From Gongronella butleri (taxonomy: Eukaryota > Mucoromycota > Mucoromycetes > Mucorales > Cunninghamellaceae), in contig JAIWZP010000001.1 of assembly GCA_025201375.1 (NCBI GenBank), forward strand, positions 558,001 through 622,000: DNA of 64,000 nucleotides, written 5' to 3'. The notes under the pieces were generated by a model. The model had not been told where the DNA came from, made no database searches, and saw only the letters and a list, made by a program, of their open reading frames with translations. A program made the position numbers and the translations under genes. This document shows, piece by piece, positions 22,541 to 33,036 of this stretch; position 1 is the first letter of the stretch; every line of letters begins with the position of its first letter.

Positions 22541-24379
22541 TTAAATCACGATGCAAAAAGGGATCGCATCCAGAAACTCGATTTTCTCGAATGGTAAATT
22601 GACTGTGGTCGTGTTGTGAGACATGTCACTCGTTATAAATGATGACAATTCAATCGGTTCTTCCATAATGACCGGCAAGCTTTCTGTTACACGCGTCATA
22701 TCCACACGCTCTGCGGCGAATCTGCTCTTTTTGTGCTTTTCTACCACGCCGGTTTTGACAAGTTGCCTGCGCTGTCGTGGGATTTCGTATTGATCGCCGA
22801 TTTTCGCAACTGTTCTATTGCTCAAACCACAACGTCTTGCCGTGAAAGCAACAGATTGTCCGTCGCAAAGTCGTTTCTTGACCTCCTCAATTTTAGCTAC
22901 GCTGCTCCTCATAGCAAGTGGGATCTTGTGCTTTCGGCGGATACTCGTAACAATTCTGGCGCTTACACCACAAAGCCTTGCCGTGTCAGTAACAAATCGT
23001 CCGTCGCAAAGATGTTTCTTGATCTCCTCAATTTTGGCCGCACTGGTCCTCATGGCAATTGGAATCTTGTATTTTCTGCGGATACTCGTAACAATTTTGG
23101 CGCCTACACCACAAAGTCTTGCCGTCTCAGTAACAAATCGTCCGTCGCAAAGATGTTTCTTGATCTCCTCAATTTTGGCCGCGCTGGTTCTTATACCAAC
23201 AAGTGGAATATTGTATTTTCTGCGGATAATCGTAACAACTCTGTTGCTCACACCACAAAGTTTTGCCGTCTCAGTAACAAGTCGTCCGTCGCAAAGGTGT
23301 TTCTTGATCTCTTCAATTTTGGCCGCATTGGTCCTCATGGCAATTGGAATCTTGCATTTTCTGCGGATAATCGTAACAACTCTGTTGCTCACACCACAAA
23401 GTTTTGCCGTGTCAGTAACAAATCGTCCATCGCAAAGGTGTTTCTTGATCTCTTCAATTTTGGCCGCATTGGTCCTCATGGCAATTGGAATCTTGCATTT
23501 TCTGCGGATAATCGTAACAACTCTGTTGCTCACACCACAAAGTTTTGCCGTGTCAGTAACAAATCGTCCATCGCAAAGGTGTTTCTTGATCTCTTCAATT
23601 TTGGCCGCGCTGGTCCTCATAGCAACAAGTGGAATATTGTATTCTCTGCGAACGTTTGTCACTGTTTTGTTGCTCACACGGCAAAGTTTTGCCGTCTCAA
23701 CAACAAAGTGTCCGTCGCAAAGATGCTTCTTGATCTCCTCAATTTTAGTTGCACTGAGCCTTGACTTGTTGATATCCCACGTCTTTGGGGTATTGTAGTG
23801 TTTGCGAATTTTCAAAACTGGCGCGCCGCGCACCCCACAAAATTTCGCAGTGGCATTAGCAGATTGACCCTTGCGGTGGTGTTTCCTGATCTCTTCAATG
23901 TTGTTCGCATCGAGTGTCATATTTGGGCCGCCTGTGCTGGTGTTGTACTTTTTTTTCATGAGCATCATAAAGCTATATGCGACACAGCATTGCTGTGCGA
24001 TCTTGGTCATTGGCGTGCCGCGAATGAGCTGCCTTTTAATCTCTTCGAGTGTGTCGTCGTCATATGATGTTTTGAGGGATTTCACCGGAATATCATTCAA
24101 AAATTGTACATCTCGCACTTTGGCCCGCGTCACTTTGCACTCGTGAGCAACCTTTATCATGGAAACGCCGTCGAGAAGAAGCTGCTTGATTTTTTTTTCA
24201 GTCGACGCGTCCAACTCGTTGCCAGCGTTGCCGTGCAACGTGGGAATACTGTACTTGGTTCGCAATTTCGAGACGGCACTGGCACTGACGCCACAATTGT
24301 GTGCTGCTTGCACATTTGTCATGCCACTCAGCAGACAAGCTTTGACTGCTTCTCGTATCGTCTCTGGCAAGGGGATCAT
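22541..24379 (-). CDS. Tandem helix-turn-helix array protein (about 11 HTH units)
   Basis: I do not recognise a named family. The intronless frame from the ATG at 24377-24379 gives 612 residues; an in-frame extension to 24502 lacks repeat sequence and looks like 5' UTR. After MIPLPET come about eleven consecutive units of 43-54 residues, then an ~80-residue tail. The consensus is (S/N)AAKIEEIKKHLCDG, then R(F/L)VT(D/E)TAKLCGVS, then NRVVTIIRRKYKIP: a helix, a classic HTH turn (TAxLCGVS) and a basic recognition helix. It resembles resolvase or IS30-type transposase HTH folds. Units 1-4 are diverged; units 5-11 are nearly alike. No transposase, nuclease, reverse transcriptase or zinc-finger motif is visible. 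Inferred role: sequence-specific binding to an extended, perhaps repetitive, DNA target. The lack of introns, unlike most neighbours, and the poly(A) tract downstream suggest retroposition. Confidence 0.8.
   Translation of the reverse strand: MIPLPETIREAVKACLLSGMTNVQAAHNCGVSASAVSKLRTKYSIPTLHGNAGNELDASTEKKIKQLLLDGVSMIKVAHECKVTRAKVRDVQFLNDIPVKSLKTSYDDDTLEEIKRQLIRGTPMTKIAQQCCVAYSFMMLMKKKYNTSTGGPNMTLDANNIEEIRKHHRKGQSANATAKFCGVRGAPVLKIRKHYNTPKTWDINKSRLSATKIEEIKKHLCDGHFVVETAKLCRVSNKTVTNVRREYNIPLVAMRTSAAKIEEIKKHLCDGRFVTDTAKLCGVSNRVVTIIRRKCKIPIAMRTNAAKIEEIKKHLCDGRFVTDTAKLCGVSNRVVTIIRRKCKIPIAMRTNAAKIEEIKKHLCDGRLVTETAKLCGVSNRVVTIIRRKYNIPLVGIRTSAAKIEEIKKHLCDGRFVTETARLCGVGAKIVTSIRRKYKIPIAMRTSAAKIEEIKKHLCDGRFVTDTARLCGVSARIVTSIRRKHKIPLAMRSSVAKIEEVKKRLCDGQSVAFTARRCGLSNRTVAKIGDQYEIPRQRRQLVKTGVVEKHKKSRFAAERVDMTRVTESLPVIMEEPIELSSFITSDMSHNTTTVNLPFEKIEFLDAIPFCIVI
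22770..23763 (-). repeat. Coding tandem repeat, period 141-147 bp
   Basis: Seven direct repeats encode HTH units 5-11 of the tandem-HTH protein. The block 'gcaaag(a/g)tgtttcttgatct' recurs near 22865, 23003, 23145, 23290, 23431, 23572 and 23715 on the plus strand. About 175 consecutive bases starting near 23289 are identical at a lag of 141, so at least one duplication is very recent. Confidence 0.9.
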
Positions 24380-24606
24380 GATCGCAAAAGATATTTTTGA
24401 AACAGAAAGGGAGAGAAAACAAACCTGCTGGACCTGGAAAGTCGCCCCTTTTACAGCTTTGAAGCGCCGCAACTCGGACGCGTTTGATGAGGCGACGACC
24501 ACTTTTTATCAAAATCAAAGTTTTGCTCTGATGGCTTCTCAAGCCAATGTGTCACGAGCCTGTCCGCCGTCACTTTACAGTCAAGACGCCTCAAGGGGTC
24601 GTGCAA

Positions 24607-24655
24607 TTTTTTTTTTTTTTTTTTTTTTTTTTGCAAAACGTGCGAATTCTCGCTG

Positions 24656-24692
<37 letters not shown>
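24607..24692. repeat. T26 / A35 foldback homopolymer pair
   Basis: Twenty-six T (24607-24632) and thirty-five A (24658-24692) are separated by 25 bases, so each strand can fold into an A:T hairpin. It lies just upstream of the tandem-HTH gene. Confidence 0.85.
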
Positions 24693-24694
<2 letters not shown>

Positions 24695-24739
24695 CGAAAA
24701 CCTTGCAATACTGTACCAGGGTGCACTAGCTTGACGAGA

Positions 24740-25000
24740 GATGCAGATTTCCCGCCTGCTCAGACGAAAAGCATTTTCACGGGTATTGTCCTATAAAAAG
24801 GGACGCCATTTCACGCGTTTTTACAAAATCACGCAATTCGCGATGATTTCAGCAACAGGAATGCTGGACATGACCTACGTAAAAGCTTTTGCAGGGAAAT
24901 GCCATTGTAATAACGCGCCACAGAGCCGCACTGACGCCTCCATTAGCAATAGATGCGCCAGAGGCATGAATTTTATACCTACAGTAGTATGATACGAGGA
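24740..25000 (+). repeat. Repeat family 1, partial copy D
   Basis: The block 'cctccattagcaatagatg', followed by 'ccagaggcatgaatttta', matches the middle of copies B and C. The flanks are too diverged to align by eye. With copy B it brackets the tandem-HTH gene. Confidence 0.4.
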
Positions 25001-27068
25001 GCGCGTATTATACCGTAGCATCGATGCGAGAGCTATTCTTTTATTTTTTTTTGTAGGGGCTGATTCTGCCCATCTGTCGAAATTATTTTTTTTCCACCGA
25101 TCACGGGCATTCCCGCATGATTCAGAGCTTATCGATCTAATTTGCATTTTATTATGATATTGTAAAAGTCTATCTATGATAGACTTTGACGACATCGCAA
25201 AATCATGGTTGGAACGCCCCCAAATCTTTGCATTAAGCAATGTCGGTGGTCAGAATTTGGCAAGACGTTCAAAACCAGAGGTTGTGATGATCCTACTTAA
25301 TAATACTACTACTGTACAGCTTCAAGGCGAGGATGCGTCCAAACGGCCATGCAGGGAGGGCATACTGTTGTATGATAGGCGGCCAAGAGGGCGACTAGGC
25401 CATGAAGGTAATAAAGGCAAAGGCCATGCCAAAAGTGATCCACCAAGGAAGTGCTGGGGAAAGAGCAAGCGGGTTTACAGTACAGTAGAACAGTACTGTA
25501 CCGTCCCCTACCAAAAAAAGTGTCCCCTAGTCAATTTTTCTGCAGTGTCAGCCGTAAAATTTATCACTTTAATCTCATCTGTATTGAACAATAATAATGG
25601 CTCCAATGACATGAAATTTTATACAAACAATGATTTGGAGGTATAAAAAATACTCTAAAATTATAAAATGAATATAGTGAGCGGTTTTTGAAATAGAGCA
25701 AAAAAGGTGAACCTGACGCGTCACGCGACGCGACGCGTACCCAAGCATACAGTATACAATGGCCTGTGGAGATGAATTGACATTATGATAAAAAAATATC
25801 ATACGTAAACAAAAAATTCCATGCAATCCACGCACCTTAATTTGGAAGTGTCAAACCTTAAATTTTTGCAAAAAAAAAATCTTGCCCAAAGTAGACACTT
25901 TTCTCAGTCGATCGCCGTTCATGCGTCACGCTTTGCGCTTTTTTCTTAAGGTGAGGCAACTTGCCATTATGTCAGCCAATAGCAAATCAGCGGAATTACT
26001 TGTTTGGGATGCATTGATCACTCGGAGTTCGAAATTTCCCAAATATGGCACTTTCTGATATTGAAATGTGTGACCCCTGACGCCCTGAGTGACCCCTGAA
26101 TTTTTCAAAAGTGGTCGTAGCGCTGTGGCGGTTTATCATAAGATTTTTTTGTTGCAAAATTTGCGCTGAAAGCGATGCAGCTAATTTTTGGGCAGGCTCG
26201 ACCATGCAGATAACGAGATGAATGCAAAATAGTACAAATGGGAGGTTTTTGCCGTTTTCGATTCCAAAAAAAAATCGGGCGGGTCCGTCTTGAACACTGG
26301 ACTATAGTTTATGCCCTGATGCATGTTTCATTTGCGGGCAAGTAGATTGTAAAAAAATTTCTGGAGGCACAGCAGGCCGGTAAAATCTGAAAAACACGCT
26401 TTTTTGTCGTTTTTAAATGGCAAATGTGTGCATTATTGGTGCCGTGTGCCGCCTGCCGCGCTGCATCAAGTTAGTATGGAAGTGACAGAGCACGTCAGGT
26501 TCTGTCCATTGAGATAAAAAATAGACAGATCAACCATTTTATTTTTATCAAAATAGGTAGAAGTAAATGGATGAAAATCATGTGCTTGTGCATTTTCTTC
26601 GGCACTGTCTAAGCGATTTTTTTTTTTTTTGCAAACGGATACTGTATGATACTGTGCAACTCTTGAAGTGCTTCATCAAATGGGTCAAAAAGTTAATTGA
26701 ATTGTCAAGCGATAGAGGCATGACGCAAAATGCAAAATGGACAAAATAATTTTATCTTAGCCTGTAAGCCAATAGAGCAATCATCGCAATGTTTCATCCG
26801 CTTCTGGTACATGTCTTTGCGTCGCTGCAAGTGTCAATATTGTAGGATACGACATTACGTGCTCTATTCCGTAAGCTCATTTTTGAACAGATTGATTTGG
26901 GTGACTGATGAGTAAAATACGAAAAATATGGCATTTGACGTTTGCATGAATTTTTAATTTAATACGCCCGAGGGCGGGGCGGAATAACTATTTCTGCCGT
27001 GGCGTTGAAACGGCGCGCATTTTCTCCTTTTTTCCCGTTGTTTTCCTGCAAGTTTGCATGCGACGGAC
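25001..27068. other. Gene-poor repeat island
   Basis: No gene is supportable. An open frame from 25176 to 25646 lacks any recognisable domain. The stretch holds repeat family 3 (given separately), several TACTGTA/TACAGTA motifs (about 25310, 25480-25500, 25750 and 26645) and, near its end, the promoter of ERG27. Confidence 0.4.
25815..26470 (+). repeat. Repeat family 3, copy 1
   Basis: About 650 bases align closely with 47995-48640 on the same strand, for example 'acgcaccttaatttgga', 'tgggatgcattgatcactc', 'tggaggcacagcaggccg'. The two copies are much more alike than the family 1 copies and share the same ends, so they look like a discrete element with no conserved coding frame. Confidence 0.7.
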
Positions 27069-27438
27069 ATGGACGCCGACAAGGAAGCAAAGCGTGTGCC
27101 GCGCAAAGTGGCAGTGCTAACGGGCGCCAACATGGGCGGCGTGGGGTACGGTATTGCGCGGCGGCTGCTGGAATTGGTGCCGAAGGAACAGCTCACATTG
27201 GTCCTGGCATGCCGCTCGTACACGCGCACCGTCCTAGTGCGCGCGTCCCTGCTTGCCTTACACCCCGACGCGCACATTGATATTGTTATCGTCGACCTGA
27301 ATCAAGTGGCCAGTGTACTGCACGCGTGCACCGAGATCAAGCAGCGGTAAAAACCCAAAACAAAAAAAAAGGGAAAAAGACGTAAACAAGTGTGGCGCGT
27401 CGGCTCATTCACGGAAGCGCGCCGGCCTCCCTTTCTTT

Positions 27439-27478
<40 letters not shown>

Positions 27479-28469
27479 TTCAGGTATGATTGGATTGACT
27501 ACTTGTTTCTGAATGCTGGCTATTTGGGCGCGCTGGGTCTGCGATGGGGCGCGATTTTGCCGCTCTTTTTCAAGGATCCGGTCGGATTGATGGAATCGTC
27601 GGACGCGACGCTGCAGGCTCGTGGCGAGGTGAATGACGACGGCCTGGGCAAGGTGTTTGCATGCAATGTGTTTGGCCATTATGTGATGGTAACGTGAAAA
27701 AGAGCAAATAGTCAGAAAAAATAGACTTATCGACGCTTCGTACACGGTCATTAGATGCGCCAATTGGCAGACCTGTTGGACAATGCCACCGAGGGCGGCC
27801 GCGTCATCTGGTCCAGCTCGTCGACGGCATTTAGTACCAGTTTCAAGATCAGCGACTGGCAGGGCGTGGAAAAGTGAGCTGCATTGGCAATGAAAAGCAT
27901 GAAACACGTAGTGCCTCATGCCCCCACCCTCATTTTTTTCGTCAGTGAGATCCCGTACGAATCGAGCAAATGGGCTTGTGACATGCTTGCCGTGGTGTCA
28001 GGCGAATATTTTATGCAACAAGGGATGAACATTCACACTTTCACGGTGAGCCCCGGTGTGGTGGCGAGTCGCGTCGGCAACCTGCCTCTGTGGATCATCT
28101 ATCTGCGCAGCCTGATCCATCTTTTGGTAAATGGCAATGGGACAAGAAAGCCGGTAGCACGCGTCTCATCTTTTTTTCCTTTTTCCTTTTTCTTTTCTTT
28201 TTTTTTTTATACATGTATGGCATCAGTTTCGATTGTTTGGCGTTGCATCGCAAAACATCAATGGCTATCGCGGCGCCATGGCGGCGGTGTTTGTAGCATT
28301 GCAGCCGCTGGTGGTGCTGAATGGGATGCTGCGGTATACGAGCGAGACGACCCGATGGGGGACGACGTATGTCAAGCCGTACGTGCTAGATGGGCTGGAT
28401 ATGGAGGTGGCCTGGGAGCTGCACGCGCTTGTGGACCGGCGATACGAGCTGTCGACGGCGCGTGAATAA
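27069..28469 (+). CDS. ERG27: 3-ketosteroid reductase ERG27 / HSD17B7 type
   Basis: Short-chain dehydrogenase of C-4 demethylation in ergosterol synthesis; it reduces the 3-keto sterol with NADPH at the ER and lipid droplets. Exons 27069-27346, 27484-27688, 27755-27873, 27946-28126 and 28227-28469 give 341 residues, the usual family length. Seen: cofactor loop TGANMGGVGYGIA, VDLNQVASV, LFLNAGYLG (family NAG motif), IWSSSSTAF, and the catalytic IPYESSKWACDML (Y..SK). The C-terminal FVALQPLVVLNGMLR could be the membrane-contact helix. ERG27 partners in the C-4 demethylase complex (Erg25, 26, 28) are not in the window. Lipin follows 343 bases downstream on the same strand. Confidence 0.88.
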
Positions 28470-28812
28470 AAAAAAAAAGCAATTTTTTGTGGCACGCCTG
28501 TTTCATGTCGGGCTGTCACGTGCTTGATTATTTCTTGAAATGTTTGATCACCGAGAATTCATGGTCTCTGACTCTCTTTTCTTTTTTTTTTCTCGCTATC
28601 TTGCTTGAATTTCTTCTTCCTTTTGCCCCCTCCCACCCCCTTTTCTCCCATTTTCACTTGCTTTTGCCTCTTGTTTCCCTTGCTTGGAAGCACTAGCACG
28701 CCCCCTTTTTTTTTTCGTAAAGCCCTCCTTCCTTCCGCCGCTTGTACCACCCCGCTCTTTCCCGCTTGGTTTTACCCCTTCCCTCGTCTCTTGTTTCTCT
28801 TTGTTCTCGACC
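28470..28812 (+). promoter_or_regulatory. Spacer and leader before PAH1
   Basis: A pyrimidine-rich stretch (about 28565-28800, mostly C and T) precedes the PAH1 start, the same style of leader seen before other start codons here. No TATA box is clear. Confidence 0.35.
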
Positions 28813-31800
28813 ATGGAGTACGTCGGCAAGCTTGGGACGATCTTCTCGTCCGTGCAGACGTTTTACAATGAAATTAACCCAGCAACATTATCGGGTGCCA
28901 TTGATATTATCGTTGTGGAGCAAGAAGACGGTGAATTGGCGTGTAGCCCCTTCCACGTGCGCTTCGGAAAGTTGTCACTGCTCATGCCCCAAGAGAAAAA
29001 GGTTTGTTTGATGTTGCCCAGTGCCACCCCCGGGCCCCTTTCTCATTCAATTTCTTGACACAGATTGAAATCATGGTCAATGATCAAGCAGTGCCTTATC
29101 TGATGAAGGTCGGCGAGGCTGGCGAGTCGTTTTTTGTGTTTGAGACGGAGCACGAGGTGCCTGAGGAGTTCCAAACGTCGCCAATTGTCGGTGCCGTGAC
29201 CGAATCCAAGCCTGACGAGGTACATTTTATTTTTTTTCCTGGCGCGTGCAGGATCATGTGCAAAAAAAAAAAAAGAACAAATGCTCATATTTTTGTTTCT
29301 TTTGACGTGCGATACGTGCATTTAGGAGCCACCCTTTCTGGATCTTGGTGAATCAAAAGATAACAAGGTGCATGACGCGACATTTGCGCAGGATCAATTC
29401 GACGACGATGAAGAAGATGATGATCGGCAAAAAGCGGTCATGAAAGTGCCTGTGCCGCCCGAGCTGCAATCGCCCAAGATGATCATCGAGGAGCAGATGG
29501 ACAAGGTTGTCACCACCATGGACCCGTACTCGTCGGCGCAGCAACACGAAGAGCACGCCACGATACCCGCGCAGGAAAACGCGCCTGCTGACCAGGGACC
29601 CGTGCCGCAACATGATCTCTTCCCCCTAGATGACGGCTCGGCGATGCTGGAGCGCGTGATCCCCGAGGCAATCACGACCACGACCATTGCCAAGGAATCG
29701 TTCATTGTGCGGCCTGCACAGGGCGACGTCTATAGCAAGATCATGGAGGTCACGCACCGCGCCATTGAAAAACGCGACGACACGCGTTCAAAAGAGTCGG
29801 ACGACGCAACGGTGCCTGACGCGGCCCAATTGGACGCATCCGCCACGGCCGACGCGCACAAAACATCAGCGCAAACGTCAAACGTGCAAAAAAAGCAATC
29901 AAAAAAGGTGCATGACGACAGCGACCCACTCGACAGCCACAATCAGTCCATTGTGCTCGATATTGCCGGGTACAAGACGAGTGAGGACCGCGCCGATGAG
30001 GACGACACTGGTGAAACCGCTCAAACAGCCTCCACGCCCCATTCCGAGACAATGCCGCCACCCATGTCGCCATCGATCTTGCAAGATCAGCCATTCGAAG
30101 CCGGCATCGAGTCCAACAGTACGTGGGGCTGGGGCAAACGCAGGCGGTCGCTGCCAGACGACGAGGAGAGCGATTTGGAATCTCGGTCGCCGCCACCAAC
30201 GTCGCCAAGATTGGAATGGCGCATGGTCCCCGGGACCGTGTATCGCATTGAGCTGAGTCTGTGCGGGTTCAGCGCGTTTGGCACCGACGAAGAAGAAAAT
30301 GCCGCAGTGTTTGCGCAGCATCAGCTCAATTACGACACGCTCATGCACAATCCCAATTTGCTCAACGACAAACGCCTCGTTTTCCGCTACGAGCACTGCT
30401 ACTACTCCACGGCTGGTCACACGGGCCCACTGTTGACCTCGCTTCTTCTCTTCAAAAAGCCCCTGCAGCAGCATCAATTCGAAAAAGACCGCCAAAACGC
30501 GTCAAATGCCATTACCTCGGAGGAAGACAGCCAAGATGTTACGACGACGACGCCAGGCAGGACATCCATGTCCACCAGCGATGCGGCCGTCACGGACCAG
30601 CAACCACAGGGCGACGGCAGCAGTGCAGATAGCCGTGAATCGTATCTTTTTGGCAAAGGTTGGCGCCAATGGCTTAGTCGCTCCTCCGTTGCCGCATCTT
30701 CGTCCTTTGGCACACCGGTAACGGTCGCGACAACTCCTGCGACGACGCCAGCCGCGCTCGAGCCAAAGTTAAACCTTGGTTTGGACGAAGACGACGTGAC
30801 AACGACTTATACCACCACCACAAAGACGACGACCGTCGGATGGACCGAGGAACACGAGCACCATCACCATTACGACGCCTCCAAGGCAGGAGGAGGAGGA
30901 GAACACGCGACGCTGCCCACGCACGCACTAGACACCTCCGTGCCTCTGTCGCCGTCGGGAATGACAATCCGCAAGCATTATGCAAAGACCCTGCGCCTAA
31001 CTTCGGAGCAATTGAAGCAATTGCACCTGAAAAAGGGCGCCAATACCATCACATTCTCGGTGTCATCGGCATACCAAGGCACGGCGACATGCGCGGCCAA
31101 GATCTTTTTCTGGGATTATGACGAATCCGTGGTCATCTCGGACATTGACGGTACCATCACGAAATCCGATGCCCTGGGCCATGTCTTCACCATGATTGGC
31201 AAGGATTGGACGCATCTAGGCGTGGCCAAGCTATACACGGATATCGTCAACAATGGGTATCGCATCATGTACCTGACATCGCGTGCCATTGGCCAGGCGG
31301 ATTACACGCGCGACTATTTGAAAAAGGTCGAGCAAGGCCATTATCAGCTTCCTGATGGGCCTGTCATCATGTCTCCCGATCGCCTTTTCACATCGTTTCA
31401 TCGCGAAATCATCATGCGCAAGCCTGAAGTGTTTAAAATGGCGTGTCTCAAGGATATCCAGCGCCTGTTTGGCGGCCGCGACCCGTTTTACGCCGGATTC
31501 GGCAACCGCATCACGGACGCCATCTCGTATCGCAGCGTCAATGTGCCCTCCAGCCGTATTTTCACCATTGACACGTATGGGTCCGTCAGACTCGAATTGT
31601 TGCGCTCGTTCACGTCGTCGTACATTGATCTCAATGACCTTGTCGACCAAATCTTCCCGCCGGTCGTCAAGGACGACGAGGAAACAGACAATTCGTACAA
31701 TGACTGGAATTTCTGGAAACAGCCGCTGCCGGAGATTGATTTGCCCGAATTGACGCCTGCGTCGCCCCCACCCACGTCGCCCAAGCCCATCCCCATCAAG

Positions 31801-32682
31801 CCCGACCTCAAGCCGTTGCCCACACAGGCAACCGTCACCACCGAGAAGCCAACACCATCAAAGAGCAGGCTGCTGCGCTCATTGACCTCCATATCCGCCT
31901 CATCCACGCCATCTCTCTCCTCATCCACCGCCCAACAAGCACATAGACGCGATTCGGGATCGTCGTCGGTCCTCTCATCGCCACGATCCACGTCGCCGCC
32001 GCCTCAAGAGATCAGCACATCGGCGCCGTCATCGAATGCCCTCGATACTGGCTATTTGTCGTCGCCTCCATCGTCGCCCCCGGCGCGCCCCGCATCCTCC
32101 GCGTCCGCGTCCGCCGCCGTGCCCTCGTCGTCGAGTGGGGAGCTTGCCCCGCCACCTGCCACGGGCCGGACACGCGTCCAATCGTTCACAGACACTCTTC
32201 GCCGCCCATCCTTGCTGCTCATGGGCTCTGCCGTCGCCGCAAGCAGCTCCTCGAGCGTCGTTTCAACCGTGTCGTCCATCCAGGAGGAGGACCTTATCGA
32301 TGATTTGCAAGCGTCGGCATCGTTGCCACCCTCGCCTTTGCACACCGCATTGCATTTGGATGGAAATGGCGACACACCGCCGCGCTCGGCGTCGCTGCCC
32401 GTGCCATCCGCAGAAACACCAACGTCCACCACGTCCACCACATCCACGCTCATGGGCGGCCTGCGCCACACCCTGTCACGCACATTTGCTTATGGCGACA
32501 CGGCAAACACAAAGAAAACTGCAGAATCAAGCGAAAAAGACGACGAACCAGCAGCAAAGCCACGTGAAAAATCAGAGGACCGCCACAATGACCTTGTGGA
32601 CGACGATGACGACGAATTGAACGACGACGACTTTGACATAGACGACCTAGAGAATGATATGGACGATATTCCCTTTATTTGA
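28813..32682 (+). CDS. PAH1: Lipin / phosphatidate phosphatase PAH1
   Basis: Mg2+-dependent phosphatidate phosphatase that makes diacylglycerol for storage lipid and controls nuclear-ER membrane growth. Exons 28813-29001, 29064-29219 and 29326-32682 give 1233 residues. The N-lip domain starts MEYVGKLGTIFSSVQTFYNEI and includes GEAGESFFVFE. A long acidic and Ser/Thr/Pro-rich linker follows. The C-lip HAD domain carries the catalytic DIDGT (VVISDIDGTITKSDALGHV), then TSRAIGQADYTRDYL, FYAGFGNRITDAISY and RIFTIDTYGSV. The Ser/Pro tail ends in a strongly acidic stretch with several Asp runs; in yeast Pah1 such a tail recruits the Nem1-Spo7 phosphatase. Many S/T-P sites fit the family's phospho-control. 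No catalytic residue appears lost. Confidence 0.95.
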
Positions 32683-33036
32683 TACTTTTTTTTTCCCACT
32701 GCCGATCATCACCCACTTTTTCCCCTTTTTTTCATTGCACTTTTATTATCAAACATATTTTGTTGTCAAACACATACACACCACACTTTTTTTTCTCTAT
32801 TTTATTCACTTTTCATTGCCAGAGTACATAAACACCCATTGGTTGCTTTTTTTTTCTTTTTTAACGCGTCTCTGACCCGAGCGGTGTGTGAAATTCATCT
32901 GAGGACATCGAAAAAAAAAGGCGACAGTCTTGTTGGCGCCTCACTTTTGTCACTTTTGCTTTTTTTTTTGTGTTCGCCTTATACCCCCCCTTCAAGCAAC
33001 GACATACAGCAACCGGTCATTTTTGACACTTTTAAA
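32683..33036. other. Spacer between PAH1 and a small gene
   Basis: T-rich 354 bases containing the PAH1 3' UTR and the leader of the next small gene. No clear AATAAA and no coding signal. Confidence 0.3.

Noticed and set aside
22770..23763. CRISPR-like direct repeats
   Set aside because: The units are 141-147 bp, fully coding and contiguous without unique spacers, and the genome is eukaryotic.
22733..23798. Two long plus-strand frames (343 and 326 residues) with internal repeats
   Set aside because: They are antisense to the HTH array and are periodic only because that gene is; they lack basic-helix or membrane logic, and the minus frame shows clear domain structure.
24380..24502. Longer N-terminus for the tandem-HTH protein
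   Set aside because: The 41 extra residues do not resemble the units and contain a pyrimidine-rich leader-like stretch directly before the ATG at 24379.
25176..25646. 156-codon open frame in the repeat island
   Set aside because: No domain, irregular composition, and TACAGTA-type repeats run through the frame.
27441..27471. T31 run in an ERG27 intron as a possible retroposon tail
   Set aside because: It lies directly before a good acceptor in a properly spliced gene, so it is an extreme polypyrimidine tract rather than an insertion mark. This also weakens, but does not remove, the argument at 22456.
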